From Agrobacterium sp. a22-2 (lineage in GTDB: Bacteria > Pseudomonadota > Alphaproteobacteria > Rhizobiales > Rhizobiaceae), in the NCBI RefSeq assembly GCF_012276985.1, contig NZ_JAAXMM010000003.1, positions 304,748 through 368,747 on the forward strand: a DNA stretch of 64,000 bases, in the 5' to 3' direction. The notes beneath the pieces are model-generated. The model was not told the origin of the DNA. It searched no databases and worked only from the letters and a program-made list of their open reading frames with translations. The position numbers were made by a program, and so were the translations under genes. Below are positions 8,962 to 17,903 of this stretch, in pieces (the first letter of the stretch is position 1; the number at the start of each line of letters is the position of its first letter).

Positions 8962-9840
8962 CTAACGTTGAGAAATGCGTGCGCCGCCTTCGGGCGGGGC
9001 AGGCCGCGCGGCAGCCCGTCCGGACTGGAAGAGCCGCTTCAACTTGATCTGCATGCGATCGACCTCCTGGCGCAGCAGGGCCGCGAGTTCGACCTGCCGG
9101 ATAGGATCCATCCGGCTGTCGATCGCGGCGATCGACAGCGCGCCGGCCACCCGGCCGTCCGGCCAGAGAATGGCCATGCCGATGCCCCAGGAACTGGACA
9201 GCACGCGGCCGGGATTGAGCGCGTAGCCGGCCTGCCGGGTCCGGGCGATGTCCTCGCGGATGATCTCCGGGCTATAGCCCGGATAGTGTTCGGCAATCGG
9301 CGTCTCGATGCGGCCAATCACCATCTCCGCTTCTGCATCCGGCAGCGCCGCCAGCATCGCCAGCGATCCGGCGCCGACGCCGAGCGGGTTCTGGTCGCCG
9401 CTCTGGAGGGCATGGGTGCGCACCGGATGGGTTCCCTCCTCGCGATGCAGGCAGACGGCATAGTCGTCGCGCCGCATCGACAGGAAGCTGGTGTCGGCGG
9501 AAACCGCGGACAGCCGCCGCAGATGTTCGCCGGCGATCTCGAGCAGGCCGTGCCGCCGCGACGCCAGCATGCCGAGGACATAGAGATCGCCGCCGAGATA
9601 GTAGCGGCGGGACACCGGGTCCTGTTCCACCACGCGCGACCGCATCAGCGCCATCAGCAGGCGCCGGGCGGTCGGCTTGTTGAGGCCGCTGCTCTTCACC
9701 ACCTCGCCGAGGGTCACGCCGCCTTCGGCGCTGCGCCCGACAATGGAAAGCAGACCGAGCGCCCGTTCGACGGCCTGAGCCCCGGAGCCGCCGGCGTTGC
9801 CCTCCTGCAAGGTCGACAATGTCTCGATCATCTGTTCCAT
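8962..9840 (-). CDS. IclR-family transcriptional regulator
   Basis: This 292-residue protein has an N-terminal winged helix-turn-helix at about 22-85 (SGLNKPTARRLLMALMRS) and a C-terminal IclR effector domain at about 100-270. It is encoded within the catabolic operon, between the TRAP binding protein and thiolase genes. It is therefore the likely local regulator responding to the substrate or its CoA intermediate. The extended Arg/Pro/Ala-rich tail after residue 275 is unusual but simple in composition. A more conservative start at the second Met (9831) is possible; neither start has a strong ribosome site. Confidence 0.9.
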   Translation of the reverse strand: MEQMIETLSTLQEGNAGGSGAQAVERALGLLSIVGRSAEGGVTLGEVVKSSGLNKPTARRLLMALMRSRVVEQDPVSRRYYLGGDLYVLGMLASRRHGLLEIAGEHLRRLSAVSADTSFLSMRRDDYAVCLHREEGTHPVRTHALQSGDQNPLGVGAGSLAMLAALPDAEAEMVIGRIETPIAEHYPGYSPEIIREDIARTRQAGYALNPGRVLSSSWGIGMAILWPDGRVAGALSIAAIDSRMDPIRQVELAALLRQEVDRMQIKLKRLFQSGRAAARPAPPEGGARISQR

Positions 9841-9865
9841 GGTGATGAGGTCCCGGCTTTGCCGA

Positions 9866-10885
9866 TCAGGTCAGCGACTTGCCGACGGCCTTTTCAAGGA
9901 TGGCCCAGGCTTCGTCGCCATATTTGCCCTTCCAGTCCGAGTAGAAGTTGGCGCTGCGCAGCTTTTCCTGGAACGGCACCGGATCCGGCACGTTGAAGGT
10001 CATGCCATGGCCTTCCAGATCGCCGCGCAGGGACTGGTTGAGGGCCATGACATCCTTGCGCTCCAACTCGGCGGCGGCGTTGAAATTGCGCGACACGATG
10101 TCCTTCATGTCGTCCGGCAGCGCTTCCCAGGCACGGCGGTTGGCCAGGATCCAGAAACCGTCCCACATGTGATTGGTCATCGAGACGAATTTCTGCACCT
10201 CGTAGAGCTTGGCCGTCGACAAGATGGCGAGCGGATTTTCCTGTCCGTCGACCACGCCGGTCTGCAATGCCGTATAGGTCTCGGCGAAGTTGATGCTGGC
10301 GGGTGCGGCGCCGAAGGCGGAGAACATCGAGGTCCAGAGCGGGCTCACCGGTACGCGGATCTTGAAGCTCTTGAGGTCTGCCGGCGTGGCGATCGGGCCC
10401 TTGGAGGACGAGATCTGGCGGAAGCCGTTGTCCCAGATCTTGTCGAGCGTCACCAGGCCCTTCTTGGCGATCTCGCCGCGCACATAGGTTCCAAGGTCGC
10501 CGTCCATGGCGGGCCATACGGCATCGTAGTTTGGAAAGGCAAAACCGATGCCGCTCAGAGAAGCATTCGGAACGAGCGTCGACAGGATCAGCGGCGAAAG
10601 GCTGAAGAATTCGACGCCGCCGGAGCGCACCTGGCCCAGCATGTCGGTGTCGGCGCCGAGCTGGCTCGAGGGAAAGATGTTGATGGCGACGCGGCCGGAA
10701 CTTTCCTCGAGGATCTTGGCGACCGCCTCCTTGGCCCGGACGTTCATCGGATGGGTCAGGGTCTGATTGTTGGCGAATTTATAGGTGAATTCGGCGGCGT
10801 GGGCCGGCCTGGTGCGGATGGCGAATTGCGTGGCGATGCCGGCTGTGGCTGCGCCGAGAAGTAGGGTTCTGCGATTGACCTTCAT
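9866..10885 (-). CDS. dctP: TRAP transporter substrate-binding protein DctP
   Basis: This 340-residue periplasmic DctP-family solute receptor has an N-terminal export signal with a twin-arginine start (NRRTLLLGA) ending near AHA-AEF. The start at 10885 follows GGGAGG at good spacing; an in-frame ATG 30 bases upstream lacks one. The family core is complete, including the conserved substrate carboxylate-binding region (KIRVPVSPLW) and DGQENPL. It captures an organic acid for the fused permease encoded just upstream. Genes for ligase, thiolase and SDR downstream suggest that the substrate is a carboxylate destined for CoA activation. Confidence 0.93.
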   Translation of the reverse strand: MKVNRRTLLLGAATAGIATQFAIRTRPAHAAEFTYKFANNQTLTHPMNVRAKEAVAKILEESSGRVAINIFPSSQLGADTDMLGQVRSGGVEFFSLSPLILSTLVPNASLSGIGFAFPNYDAVWPAMDGDLGTYVRGEIAKKGLVTLDKIWDNGFRQISSSKGPIATPADLKSFKIRVPVSPLWTSMFSAFGAAPASINFAETYTALQTGVVDGQENPLAILSTAKLYEVQKFVSMTNHMWDGFWILANRRAWEALPDDMKDIVSRNFNAAAELERKDVMALNQSLRGDLEGHGMTFNVPDPVPFQEKLRSANFYSDWKGKYGDEAWAILEKAVGKSLT

Positions 10886-10942
10886 GGTTTTTCCTCCCGT
10901 TTCCGTTCGTGTCATCGGTCGTCCTGTGGTCTCGTGTGCCCT

Positions 10943-12817
10943 TCAGAGAAAGGCCGTCGAGAAGAAGGGCACGGCGGCGATCAGCACGAGGCCGACCATC
11001 AGCGCGCCGATATAGGGCCAGATCGCCCGCATCGCCTCGTCGGGCGACACGTTGCCGATCTTGCAGGCGATGTAGAAGCCGATACCGATCGGCGGCGTCA
11101 TCAGGCCGATGTTCATGGCGGTGACCACGACCATCGAATAGTGGATGTCATTGATCCCGAGGCTTCTGGCGACCGGGAACATGATTGGCGCCATCAGCAC
11201 CAGGGCCGGCAGGCCTTCCAGCACGCAGCCAAGCACCATGAAGATCAGGATGGTGACGCCCATGAAGGTGAACCATCCGCCGGGCAGGTCCTGGACCACT
11301 GTAACGAGTTGGGCTGCAAAGCCGGTCTGGGTCAGCGCCCAGGCCATGGCGGATGCGGTGCCGAGGATCATCAGGATGGCGCCGGACAGGGCGGCGGTTT
11401 CCACCAGCATGGCATAGAGGCGCTGACGCCTGATGCCGCCATAGAGAACGGCGCCGATGATCATGGCGTAGAGGACGGCAATGGTCGACACTTCGGTGGC
11501 AGTCGCCACGCCACGGGCCACGGCCGAGCGGATCAGGAAGGGCAGCACAAGCGCGGGCGCGGCAATCAGCGCCGTACGGTAGATGACGGCGAGCGACGGA
11601 CGCCGCACGCCGTCCATCTTCTCGGACGATGCCTTCCAGCGCGCCAGAACGGCGAGCACCATCAGCAGGACCATGGCGATGACGAAGCCGGAGACGAACA
11701 GGCCGGCGATCGACACGCCCGCGGCCGAGCCGAGCACGATGAGAACGATCGACGGGGGCACGGTGTCGGCCATGGCAGCACCCGTCGCCAGCAGGGCGAT
11801 CATCTCGGCGGGCTTGTGGCCGCGCCGCTTCATTTCCGGAAAGAGCGCCGGCGCCACGGTTGCCATGTCGGACACTTTCGAGCCGGAAATGCCCGAAACC
11901 AGGAACAGCGAGCCGAGCAGGACATAGGACATGCCGGCTTTGACATGGCCGAGCAGGGAGGCCAGGAACTCGACGATCGCCTTGCCCATTCCGGTCGCAT
12001 CGAGAACGCAGCCGAGCAGCACGAAGATCGGCACCGAGAGCAGGATCAGGCTGGACATGCCCTCATCCATGCGGCCGATCATCACGATTGTCGGAACCGA
12101 GGTGCTGAAGGTCAGGAAGGCAAGGGCGCCGAGCCCGAAGCAGAACGCGATCGGCACGCCCAGGGCCAGGAACAGGGCGGCAAAGCCGACGAGGAAGATG
12201 GGAATATTCCAATTGCCGATCTCTTTCAGCGTGGGCGACAGCATCCACAGAAGCCCGCACACGACGGCGATCAGGACGACCGATCCGATCAGGCTCGCGA
12301 ACCGCGCGCCACGCAGCGCATTGATCACGGCCAGCACCAGCATCAGAGCGATACCGGCCGGCAGGGCCGAGGCGCGCCAGCTCATGGGAATGTTGAGTGC
12401 GGCGGAGGTGATATAGGCTTCCTCCTGCGCATATTCGATGGCCGGACGCAGCATGGCGGCCAGGAACACCGCCATCAGCAGCAAGGCGAAGGTGTTGACC
12501 TGGCTTTGAAATCGGTGGGATATCAGATTGACGAAGATCGTCAGCCGCAAATGCTCGCTGCGATCCACCGCCATGGCGGCCCCCAGCATGGCGAGCCAGA
12601 GGAAGCACATCGATGCCACCTCATCGATCCAGATGACCGGCACGGAAAAAACGTAGCGGGAGACGACGCCGGTCAGAAGCAGGCCAATGATGACGACAAG
12701 CAGGCTGGCCGCGACGACCTCCACGGGCCGCATCCAGGGGGAGCCGGCCTGCGGCGACGCGCCTTCCAGCCCGGCGAGCAACGCGGCATCGTCCCCATGA
12801 TCTTCTGCCAATGTCAC
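10943..12817 (-). CDS. dctQM: fused TRAP permease (DctQ-DctM)
   Basis: This 624-residue integral membrane protein is a fusion. The small DctQ-type subunit (about 28-180, four helices, with RYVFSVPVIWIDE) joins the large DctM subunit (about 200-624, some twelve helices, with SGSKVSDMATVAPALFPEM). It uses ion gradients to import the ligand delivered by the DctP protein. The start is GTG at 12817, preceded by AGGAGG at ideal distance. It is the first gene of the minus-strand operon that ends at 4483. The fused QM architecture is well known in alphaproteobacteria. Confidence 0.93.
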   Translation of the reverse strand: MTLAEDHGDDAALLAGLEGASPQAGSPWMRPVEVVAASLLVVIIGLLLTGVVSRYVFSVPVIWIDEVASMCFLWLAMLGAAMAVDRSEHLRLTIFVNLISHRFQSQVNTFALLLMAVFLAAMLRPAIEYAQEEAYITSAALNIPMSWRASALPAGIALMLVLAVINALRGARFASLIGSVVLIAVVCGLLWMLSPTLKEIGNWNIPIFLVGFAALFLALGVPIAFCFGLGALAFLTFSTSVPTIVMIGRMDEGMSSLILLSVPIFVLLGCVLDATGMGKAIVEFLASLLGHVKAGMSYVLLGSLFLVSGISGSKVSDMATVAPALFPEMKRRGHKPAEMIALLATGAAMADTVPPSIVLIVLGSAAGVSIAGLFVSGFVIAMVLLMVLAVLARWKASSEKMDGVRRPSLAVIYRTALIAAPALVLPFLIRSAVARGVATATEVSTIAVLYAMIIGAVLYGGIRRQRLYAMLVETAALSGAILMILGTASAMAWALTQTGFAAQLVTVVQDLPGGWFTFMGVTILIFMVLGCVLEGLPALVLMAPIMFPVARSLGINDIHYSMVVVTAMNIGLMTPPIGIGFYIACKIGNVSPDEAMRAIWPYIGALMVGLVLIAAVPFFSTAFL

Positions 12818-13177
12818 GCGAGATCCTCCTCATCTGCGCAGGCCCGCTCACGCAGGCTTCAATCCTTGGTCGGCATGCGGGTTTGATCGCGAAGGACGCA
12901 TTGCGCCCGTCAGCCTCGACTCCCGATTGCCTACGTTCTCAAAGCCCCGCGCATCCAGCCGCTTCTCCCTCGGCTTTGTGGTCCATGATATGGAGCTCTC
13001 CTCCAGAGAACTTTGTCGAGACTGATTATAAATAGCCCTTCTTGCAAGTCATAAATGCAAAGCTGGAAATTATAATCGCACAATGTTCCATTATATGGAC
13101 CAACCATCGCTGATGAACCGAAGTCGAACCTGTGGAGACCGTGCCGAGCGAAATACTAGGCTCCGGCTGGATGCAGC
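12818..13177. promoter_or_regulatory. promoter region of TRAP operon with IclR-type candidate operator
   Basis: This 360-base non-coding stretch is strongly AT-rich at 13020-13110. An imperfect palindrome GTTCCATTATATGGACC (13085-13101) and an adjoining TTATAATCGCAC segment resemble IclR-family binding sites. It is a plausible target of the operon's own IclR regulator. No gene or RNA was recognised in the stretch. Confidence 0.45.
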
Positions 13178-13984
13178 CTAACTGGGCAGACTTCCCGACA
13201 CCGTCGCATGCAAGCCGCCGTCGATCGGCAATTCGATGCCGTTGATGTATTTTGCTTCATCGGAGGCCAGGAAAACCGACGCCCATGCGATATCCCAGCC
13301 GTCACCCTGACGCTTCATCGGCGAGACCGCATCCCGTTTGGCGCGCATTTCCTCGGGCGACCCATAATAGCTGCTGATCTGTTTGTGGACATGGGGTGTG
13401 TCCATGACCCCAGGCAGAATGGCATTGGCGCGGATGTTGCGGCTGGCATATTCGATGGCGATCGCCCGGGTAAAATGATTGAGCGCCGCCTTCGATGCAT
13501 AATATGAAACATAGGGATATCCGGTCCATCTGATGGACGCCAGCGACGAGATGTTGACGATCGCGCCGCCGCCTTGCGCAACCATGATCGGCAGGACCCG
13601 TCGGCAGGCGAGGAAGACGCTGGTCAGGTTGACGTCCATCACGAGCCGCCAGCTCTCTTCTGTGGCCTCCGCCGCGCCGCCGGGCAGGTTGATGCCGACA
13701 TTGTTGTGCAGGGCGTCGATGCGGCCGAATTTGTCCATCGTTGCGGCAACCGCTGCATCGATGTCGGAGGCCTTGGTCACGTCGGTGCAAAGCGCCAGAC
13801 CGGTACCGCCCTCCGATTGAATGACGTCGAGCGTGTTGCGGGCGGCTTCGATGTTGATGTCGACGCAGGAGACGCGTGCACCTTCGCGGGCGTAGGCAAC
13901 CGCCGCCGCCTTGCCGTTGCCCCAGCCGGGGCCGATCGATCCGGCGCCGAACACCAGCACGACCTTGTCCTTCATGCGATCCAT
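13178..13984 (-). CDS. SDR-family oxidoreductase with extended glycine loop
   Basis: This 268-residue short-chain dehydrogenase has an active-site YYASK and an NNVG motif. The cofactor loop is atypical (GAGSIGPGWGNGKA at 13-26 instead of TGxxxGIG), a variant found in a recognisable SDR subgroup. The start at 13984 is supported by GGGAGG; longer in-frame starts lack a ribosome site. It is divergent from the GntR regulator at 14148, which may control it, and is separated by 360 bases from the TRAP operon. The substrate is unknown; a hydroxy-acid or sugar alcohol would fit the context. Confidence 0.88.
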   Translation of the reverse strand: MDRMKDKVVLVFGAGSIGPGWGNGKAAAVAYAREGARVSCVDINIEAARNTLDVIQSEGGTGLALCTDVTKASDIDAAVAATMDKFGRIDALHNNVGINLPGGAAEATEESWRLVMDVNLTSVFLACRRVLPIMVAQGGGAIVNISSLASIRWTGYPYVSYYASKAALNHFTRAIAIEYASRNIRANAILPGVMDTPHVHKQISSYYGSPEEMRAKRDAVSPMKRQGDGWDIAWASVFLASDEAKYINGIELPIDGGLHATVSGSLPS

Positions 13985-14147
13985 TGTCCGCCTCCCCGCG
14001 TCATATGGGATCTCTCGTCCGGCAGTGACCATGTCGCGCTGCCACTCCCCGGCCCCCGCTCCATCGACGGTAAAAGATGTATCGATCGACTATCTATCTG
14101 TCAACCTATCTGATAAGTTATAAATGTCGTTCCAGAAGAGGTTGGGC
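13985..14147. promoter_or_regulatory. divergent SDR/gntR promoter region
   Basis: This short divergent region has an AT-rich core at 14075-14115 containing repeated CTATCT units (14090-14110) and the odd palindrome TATCTGATA. These repeats are reasonable candidate sites for the adjacent FCD-type GntR regulator. Confidence 0.35.
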
Positions 14148-14846
14148 ATGGGTTACAAGCCGTTGGACAGAAGGCGTCTTTCCGAGCAGGTGTGCGAGCA
14201 GCTGGAGGATATGATTGCCCGCGGGCAACTGGTTCCGGGCGACGTCATGCCCTCCGAGAAGGAGCTGGTGTCCCGTTTCGAGGTCAGCCGGTTGACCATC
14301 CGCGAGGCGCTGCTGGCGCTGCAGCAGAAGGGCCTGGTGGACATCCGCAACGGTGAACGCGTGCGCGTCACCGAGCCGAGCCTCGATCGCATGGTGGCCG
14401 CCCTGTCGGGGGCGGCACGGCTCTATCTGACGCACAATGCCGGTATTCGCGATTTCCAGAATCTGCGCCGCGTCATCGAGATCGCCGTCGTCCGCGAGGT
14501 TGCCGGCAACCATACGCCCGAAGACCTCTCGCTTATCGAGGCCTGTCTCGTTGCCAACCAGGCGGCCTTGACCGATCCGGTCCGATTCGCCGAAACGGAT
14601 GTCGCCTTTCACGAAGCCATCGTAAAGGCGGCGAAAAGTCCGCTGCTGTCCGGGCTCAACCAGGCTTTGTCCGGGTGGCTGCGCGGGCAACGCGATGTCA
14701 CCCTGGCCCATGAGGGCGTGGCCCAGGCGGCCTTTGACGGCCACGCGGCCATATTCGAGGCGATCGCGGCCGGCAACGCGAACGAGGCCTGCGATGCGAT
14801 GGACAGGCATCTGAAGGCGATCGAGCGGTTCTTCTGGCAGCCTTGA
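14148..14846 (+). CDS. GntR-family regulator, FadR/FCD subfamily
   Basis: This 232-residue regulator has an N-terminal winged helix (about 5-70, SEQVCEQLEDMIARG and VSRLTIREALLALQQKGL) and a C-terminal all-helical FCD ligand domain with His residues suited to metal and carboxylate binding. The start at 14148 is preferred because AGAGG lies at proper spacing; an ATG 24 bases upstream has no ribosome site. It probably represses the divergent SDR gene and possibly the TRAP operon, released by an organic acid. The assignment to family is firm; the effector is unknown. Confidence 0.9.
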   Translation: MGYKPLDRRRLSEQVCEQLEDMIARGQLVPGDVMPSEKELVSRFEVSRLTIREALLALQQKGLVDIRNGERVRVTEPSLDRMVAALSGAARLYLTHNAGIRDFQNLRRVIEIAVVREVAGNHTPEDLSLIEACLVANQAALTDPVRFAETDVAFHEAIVKAAKSPLLSGLNQALSGWLRGQRDVTLAHEGVAQAAFDGHAAIFEAIAAGNANEACDAMDRHLKAIERFFWQP

Positions 14847-14848
14847 TC

Positions 14849-14865
14849 CGGTCGGATGCCGACCG
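14849..14865. terminator. short hairpin between convergent genes
   Basis: CGGTCGG-ATG-CCGACCG forms a 7-bp stem in the 25 bases separating the gntR stop from the end of the MFS gene. It has only a short T-rich tail (GGTTTA) and may serve both strands. Confidence 0.4.
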
Positions 14866-14871
14866 ACCGGT

Positions 14872-16299
14872 TTAGGGCGTCGGCAGGGAAGGATTGGTGC
14901 CGAGCCGACGCGTGGCGACATGGGTGCCAAGCCGCTGGATCAGCAATCCGAGCGCCAGCAGAACGGCGACGACCTGGGCCAGGAAGACCGCCTGATAGGC
15001 CGTGGTCTCGTCGAGGCCCGACAGCTTGGCGGATTGGAAGACGATTTCCAGGATCTCGATGCCGACCTCGGTGCCGAACATGATGATGAAGGCGGGGGCC
15101 AGCATGACGAATTTGTTGCCGCCGCTGGCGGCAATCACCGATCCGACGATCACCGTGGTCGCCATGCCCATACCGATCGCAGAGACGATCTTCGAGGTGT
15201 AGAAAAGACCGACCTCGGCGCCCTGGTAGCGATAGAAGACCGTTGCGACAGTGCCGGCCAGCAGCAGCGGCACCGAAAGCCCCAGCAGCGTCGGGCCAAT
15301 CGAGGGCCGGCGCGCTAGCGCCGCACCCGTGGCGAAGACCGCAAGCACCTGGCAACCCGCCCCGATCGTGGCGCGATTGGTGATCAGCTCCGAGGAGCAG
15401 AGATGGCGCACCAGATAGGCCGTGTCGTAAAGCCCCGTCGTTGGGATCTGCAGGATGAACAGCACGATCAGCAGGAAGATCGCCGTGGAGGGCAGGGCGG
15501 TGCCTGGCGGGATCCATTTGCGCCGCTGCGACACCATATAGGCCGCGACAGCCACGAACAGCGCCATCAGCGACAGGCTGACCACGCTGTCGATCCCGGC
15601 AAAGGTATTGGCCGTGGTCCAGGCCTCAAAGGCGATGACGGCCAGGATGAAAACGACAACCGGCTTCCACGGCGTCGCGCCGGACTCGGTCACTGGCGGC
15701 TCGACGGGCTTGCCGTCGAAGACCAACGGCACGATGGCCAGGAAAATCAGCGGCAGGGCGGCCAGCAGCAGGAAGTAATTGCCGATGCCGATATCGAAGG
15801 CGACATAGCGCACCAGTTGCGGCGCGATCAGGAAGGCGATCGGCTGGGCCGCTGTCCACACCGTCATCAGCACGGCCCGCTTGCGCTCGCTGTCGGCCAG
15901 CGAAATCGACAGCTGGGCGAGCGGAGCAAAGAAGGCCACCGAAAAGCCGCCAAGCGCGAAGCTGGCGATCACCACGATCTCACGCAGATCGAGCGCCGGG
16001 TCGATATGCATGGTGATGCCGACAATGGCATAGCATAGCGATGCGAAACAGGCCGCCCAGACGGCGACCCGCCGCGCCGTTGTCACGGAAATCGCGAAGG
16101 GCGCCAGCGCGAGTGCAATCACCGCGCCGCCCAGCAGCACCTCGACCAGCACGTCCGTCTTCTCGACCGATATGTCGAGAAAACTGGCAAACTCGCCCTG
16201 GGACACCGAGACCGACATGGTGCCGATCGACCGGATGCCGTTGCCGAGCAGAACGAAGAGGGCCAGGATGAGCGTCTGGAGTACAAGGAACTGTTTCAC
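14872..16299 (-). CDS. MFS-like multi-pass membrane transporter
   Basis: This 475-residue hydrophobic protein has about 12-14 predicted membrane helices and a central cytoplasmic break near residue 200 (FDGKPVEPPVTESG), giving the two-half arrangement of major facilitator transporters. It is the last gene of the multicopper oxidase/dehydrogenase operon, 2 bases after the GMC stop. Likely jobs are import of the dehydrogenase substrate or export of its oxidised product. No signature identifies the substrate, and direction cannot be read from the sequence. Confidence 0.8.
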   Translation of the reverse strand: MKQFLVLQTLILALFVLLGNGIRSIGTMSVSVSQGEFASFLDISVEKTDVLVEVLLGGAVIALALAPFAISVTTARRVAVWAACFASLCYAIVGITMHIDPALDLREIVVIASFALGGFSVAFFAPLAQLSISLADSERKRAVLMTVWTAAQPIAFLIAPQLVRYVAFDIGIGNYFLLLAALPLIFLAIVPLVFDGKPVEPPVTESGATPWKPVVVFILAVIAFEAWTTANTFAGIDSVVSLSLMALFVAVAAYMVSQRRKWIPPGTALPSTAIFLLIVLFILQIPTTGLYDTAYLVRHLCSSELITNRATIGAGCQVLAVFATGAALARRPSIGPTLLGLSVPLLLAGTVATVFYRYQGAEVGLFYTSKIVSAIGMGMATTVIVGSVIAASGGNKFVMLAPAFIIMFGTEVGIEILEIVFQSAKLSGLDETTAYQAVFLAQVVAVLLALGLLIQRLGTHVATRRLGTNPSLPTP

Positions 16300-16301
16300 G
16301 T

Positions 16302-17903
16302 CTAGTCCTGCAGGTTCGCCATGATCCGATCGGCGGCCCGGATGGCAAGGGCGGCGATCGTCAGGGAAGGGGCGTTGACTGGGGCGGTCACATGGCTGCT
16401 CGACCCGAGAATGTAGAGATTGCGGTGATCGTGGGACACCAGGTCGCGATCGACGACCGAGGTCTTCGGATCGATGCCCATGCGGGTGGTGCCGGCAATG
16501 ATTGCGTTGGAGAGATAGGGATCGTTGGACTGGACCTGCGTTGCGCCCATGGCGGCAAAGATCTGCCGGTTGACCTCAAGGCCGGCCGCGATGCCGGCCT
16601 TGGTATAGTCGTCCATGCGGAAAGTGATCTTGGGCTTGGGGATACCGGCGCTGTCGCGGATATCGGCGAGCTCGATGCGGTTGTCGCGGTCGGGAAGCAC
16701 TTCCGCCGAAGAGTTGAGGCGCAGATGCCGCGACACCGTGTCGTTGATGCGGCGCGACAGTTCCTGTCCGAACACGCCCTGCGCAATCAGCGTCTTGGCC
16801 AGGCTGGTGGCGTCCGAATTGCCCGACCAGCCGCTGTTCATGAAGGAGGTGCCGATCGCCGCCCGTTCCGTGCGGAACGGGCCGTCGCGCATCTCGATCA
16901 GGCCGCCGGTCTGCTGGGGGCCGCGATAGGGGAAGACCGGTTCCGGCGTCAGGCCCCAGCAATCCTGGTTGGCCTGGGTCAGCAGATAGCGGCCGACATC
17001 GCCGCTGGAATTGGCAACGCCGTTGGCAGCCCCTTCCTGTGCGGAATTGAGCAGCAGGCGCGGGTTCTCGATGGCATGGCAGCACAGCGCGAAGACATCG
17101 CCTTCGACCCAGAAGCTCTCGCCATCGGGGCGGCGCACCTTGACGCGTTTGACCTGGCTGTCCGGGCCGATCTCGATGAAGGTGACGAGCGCATCGGTGA
17201 CGATGCGGGCGCCGGCCTGCTCGGCCTTCTCGGCATGCACGGAGGCGTCGTATTTGGCGCCGATCGGACAGATCGGCACGCAGGTATTGTTGCCGCAGCA
17301 GACCGCACGGTTGTCGAACAGCTCGGAATTGCGAGCGTGGGAAAACGGTCCGGCCGTCAGCCCGAGCGTGGTCAGCGCCTTCTCCACCTGGCGATCCATG
17401 TAGCTCATCGGGATCGGCGGCATCTGGTAGGCGCTGTCGCGCGGCGCGCCCCAGGTGAAATTGGGATCGCCGGATACGCCCCAGCGCTGTTCGGCCTGCT
17501 TGTAATAGGGGACGACCAGATCGTAGTCGATCGGCCAGTCCTCGGCCACGCCATAGGTCGACTTCATCTTGAAATCGACCGGACGCAGACGATCGGCAAA
17601 TCCGGTCCAGTGCCAGCTCGTGCCGCCGTAGAGCCGCAGATAGGCACCGATGAAACGATCCGGTCCGGCCTGCACATAGAAATCGTCGTAGGTCTGGTCT
17701 TCCGGATGGGGTGCGGAAGCAACGCTTGGATAGGGCGATTGCGGACCCTTGACCGGATTGTCGTAGAAGGTCTTGAGATTGTCGGCGCGGCTGCGGCGCG
17801 GGCCGGCCTCCAGCACCAGGACATCGACGCCCTTCTGGGCAAGGCTGTAGGCCAGATGCGCGCCGGCCATTCCGGATCCGATGATGACGACCTTGGCGCG
17901 CAT
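16302..17903 (-). CDS. GMC oxidoreductase, FAD sugar/alcohol dehydrogenase catalytic subunit
   Basis: This 533-residue protein has an N-terminal FAD-binding motif (VVIIGSGMAGAHLAYSLAQK). The Cys cluster CCGNNTCVPIC (C202, C203, C208, C212) matches the 3Fe-4S site of FAD-glucose/gluconate/sorbitol dehydrogenases, and the C-terminal GMC domain ends in SSSHVTAPVNAPSLTIAALA. The start at 17903 overlaps the small-subunit stop as TGATG. It has no signal of its own and is expected to be carried to the periplasm by the Tat signal of the small subunit. It oxidises a sugar, polyol or aldonate and passes electrons through the iron-sulfur cluster to a cytochrome. Confidence 0.92.
   Translation of the reverse strand: MRAKVVIIGSGMAGAHLAYSLAQKGVDVLVLEAGPRRSRADNLKTFYDNPVKGPQSPYPSVASAPHPEDQTYDDFYVQAGPDRFIGAYLRLYGGTSWHWTGFADRLRPVDFKMKSTYGVAEDWPIDYDLVVPYYKQAEQRWGVSGDPNFTWGAPRDSAYQMPPIPMSYMDRQVEKALTTLGLTAGPFSHARNSELFDNRAVCCGNNTCVPICPIGAKYDASVHAEKAEQAGARIVTDALVTFIEIGPDSQVKRVKVRRPDGESFWVEGDVFALCCHAIENPRLLLNSAQEGAANGVANSSGDVGRYLLTQANQDCWGLTPEPVFPYRGPQQTGGLIEMRDGPFRTERAAIGTSFMNSGWSGNSDATSLAKTLIAQGVFGQELSRRINDTVSRHLRLNSSAEVLPDRDNRIELADIRDSAGIPKPKITFRMDDYTKAGIAAGLEVNRQIFAAMGATQVQSNDPYLSNAIIAGTTRMGIDPKTSVVDRDLVSHDHRNLYILGSSSHVTAPVNAPSLTIAALAIRAADRIMANLQD

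Noticed and set aside
10934..12886. 650-codon open frame on the plus strand
   Set aside because: It is antisense to the TRAP permease; composition (long His/Gln/Asp/Arg stretches) is an artefact of complementing hydrophobic codons.
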